Assembly: GCA_943361925.1 (NCBI GenBank)
Contig: CALRIT020000011.1
Location: forward strand, 72,391 to 136,390
Length of the DNA stretch: 64,000 bases
Direction: 5' to 3'
DNA from: CAISCU01 sp943361925
GTDB lineage: Bacteria; Bacteroidota; Bacteroidia; UKL13-3
This document shows, piece by piece, positions 62,538 through 64,000 of the stretch. The notes below the pieces were generated by a model. The model saw only the letters and a list, made by a program, of their open reading frames with translations. It had not been told where the DNA came from and searched no databases. Each line of letters opens with the position of its first letter. Position 1 is the stretch's first letter. The position numbers were made by a program, and so were the translations under genes.

Positions 62538-63980
62538 ATGAAAAAAATACTAATTGTAATGCTTGGCTTTGCAGGTGGGATTCTAGGAGCCGCAGTTTTT
62601 AATCAGTTTCAAACTACAGTTGTTCTTACCCAATCAGTTAAAGAAGATTCGGATGCCAATCAGGTGAATTCTTCTGTGGCTTACAAAGGACAAGTGACAG
62701 CCAATTTAGATTTTGTGAAGGCTTCAAAACAGGCTACACCTTGTGTGGTTTTTATTAAAACACTTACCAATCAACAACGTGGTTATATCGATCCTAATTT
62801 TGATTTCTGGAGTAATTTCGATTTTTTTGGCAGACGTGGTCCCGTTGCCAGTTCAGGTTCTGGTGTCATTTTAACAGCCGACGGTTATATTGTCACTAAC
62901 TTACATGTGGTAAAAGATGCAGATCAAATTGAAGTAATTACCAATAACAACAAACAATCATACAACGGAAAAATTATTGGCAGCGACCCAAGTACTGATT
63001 TGGCTTTAATTAAAATTGAAGCAGCTAATTTACCTCATGTAAATATGGGTAATTCAGACCAGGTTGATATTGGAGAATGGGTTTTGGCTGTTGGAAATCC
63101 ATTCAATTTAACTTCTACTGTAACAGCAGGAATTGTATCTGCAAAAGGAAGAAATATCAATATTGTAAATAACCAGTTTCCAATTGAATCATTCATTCAA
63201 ACAGATGCTGCAATTAATCCCGGAAATAGTGGCGGTGCTTTAGTTGATTTAGATGGGAAATTAATTGGAATCAATACTGCTATTGCATCAAATACCGGTT
63301 CTTATAATGGATATGGATTTGCAATTCCGGTAAATATTGTGGCTAAAATCATCAAGGATTTAATTGAATTCAAAGAAGTTCAAAGAGGATTTACCGGAAT
63401 GGATGTAAAAGACATTGATGCTGCAATGGCAACAAAATTAAAAATCAATAATAGCCATGGAGTTTATGTTGATGATGTTTTAACAGAAGGTCCTGCCGAC
63501 CAAAGTGGCATTCGTAAAGGTGATGTAATTGTATCAGTAAATGAAAAAACAATAGATACTAAAGCCAATTTCGATGAGCAAATTGCTTATTTACGTCCGG
63601 GTGATAAAATCAGGTTAAAGTACTTAAGAAATGGAGAAGAAAAGCTAGGAACAGTTTCCTTGTTAAACAGAGAAGGAACTACTGCTATCATGAAAAAAGG
63701 AACAGTAAGTTCTGATGCTTTGGGAGCAGATTTTCAGGCAATACCTAAATTAGAAAGAGACAAATTAGGGATTAAAAACGGATATAGAATTTCTCAAATC
63801 AGAAATGGAAGAATTGCTATGATGGGCATACAGGAAGGTTTTATCATCACCAAATTCAACAGAAAAGAATACGAAAAAGTTGAAGAATTAATCAATGATA
63901 TAGAGAAGGGTAGAGGCCAAATTCAAATCGAAGGCATATTCCCTAACGGCAGCCGCGCGGTTTATTCGTTTTATTTGTAA
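62538..63980 (+). CDS. HtrA/Deg-family periplasmic serine protease
   Basis: The 480-residue protein has one N-terminal hydrophobic segment (ILIVMLGFAGGILGAAVF), a trypsin-like protease domain and two PDZ-like domains. The catalytic triad is visible: His in YIVTNLHVVKDAD, Asp in GSDPSTDLALIKI and Ser in AAINPGNSGGALVDL. The first PDZ domain lies at about 300-390 and a second, shorter one at about 400-480. It degrades or refolds damaged proteins in the periplasm. The stop is 20 bases before the end of the window. Confidence 0.93.
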   Translation: MKKILIVMLGFAGGILGAAVFNQFQTTVVLTQSVKEDSDANQVNSSVAYKGQVTANLDFVKASKQATPCVVFIKTLTNQQRGYIDPNFDFWSNFDFFGRRGPVASSGSGVILTADGYIVTNLHVVKDADQIEVITNNNKQSYNGKIIGSDPSTDLALIKIEAANLPHVNMGNSDQVDIGEWVLAVGNPFNLTSTVTAGIVSAKGRNINIVNNQFPIESFIQTDAAINPGNSGGALVDLDGKLIGINTAIASNTGSYNGYGFAIPVNIVAKIIKDLIEFKEVQRGFTGMDVKDIDAAMATKLKINNSHGVYVDDVLTEGPADQSGIRKGDVIVSVNEKTIDTKANFDEQIAYLRPGDKIRLKYLRNGEEKLGTVSLLNREGTTAIMKKGTVSSDALGADFQAIPKLERDKLGIKNGYRISQIRNGRIAMMGIQEGFIITKFNRKEYEKVEELINDIEKGRGQIQIEGIFPNGSRAVYSFYL

Positions 63981-64000
63981 TACCGCTGTATCACCGTTGT

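Overview
The window is a chromosomal segment of an AT-rich member of the Bacteroidota. The signs are a gldC gliding-motility gene, several proteins with type IX secretion (T9SS) C-terminal sorting domains, a PID-CTERM-like small protein, a SusC/SusD pair, and promoters of the Bacteroidota form TTTG-N19-TAnnTTTG (clear ahead of rpsA and of a toxin-antitoxin pair). Most genes lack Shine-Dalgarno sites; rpsA and rpmA are exceptions. I cannot fix the order or genus from sequence alone. There is no rRNA, CRISPR array, prophage or complete insertion sequence.

Layout. Positions 1-7.6 kb hold a partial universal stress protein, a RelE/ParE-type toxin-antitoxin pair, a thioesterase-smpB unit, an outer-membrane barrel, pcm, a three-gene set (Gfo/Idh-fold protein, lipoprotein, initiating sugar transferase) and rplU-rpmA. 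Positions 7.7-8.35 kb hold the strangest part: one intact tRNA-Ala(GGC) inside a tandem array of five tRNA-Ala-like copies whose anticodon arm is replaced by a 20-nt palindrome. Positions 8.35-22.7 kb are mainly housekeeping: DUF2200, DUF1801, phoH-like, the M23/MerR/gldC/cupin run, alaS, trpS, pyrB-pyrR, EVE and rpsA.

Positions 22.7-47.8 kb form a starch or alpha-glucan utilisation region. Surface and periplasmic GH31 and GH13 enzymes, T9SS-secreted starch-binding-like proteins, SusC/SusD and two accessory exported proteins would bind, cut and import malto-oligosaccharides. A five-gene signalling operon (30.3-36.5 kb: hybrid PAS kinase, REC-kinase fusion, LytTR-like protein, REC-AraC regulator, single REC) lies between the two enzyme blocks and may control them; that link is inference from position.

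Positions 48-64 kb return to general functions: PAP2 phosphatase, a GT39-like glycosyltransferase, tsaD, a TamB-like protein, a 2OG-Fe oxygenase, a DUF2079 protein, a BadF-type sugar kinase, an aminotransferase/omega-amidase pair, a DUF1573 protein and an HtrA-like protease.

The best candidate for something undescribed is the tRNA-Ala/palindrome array: the palindrome is present in both loop orientations, occurs a second time in the D-loop of one copy with a compensatory base-pair change, and most copies keep their own terminator.
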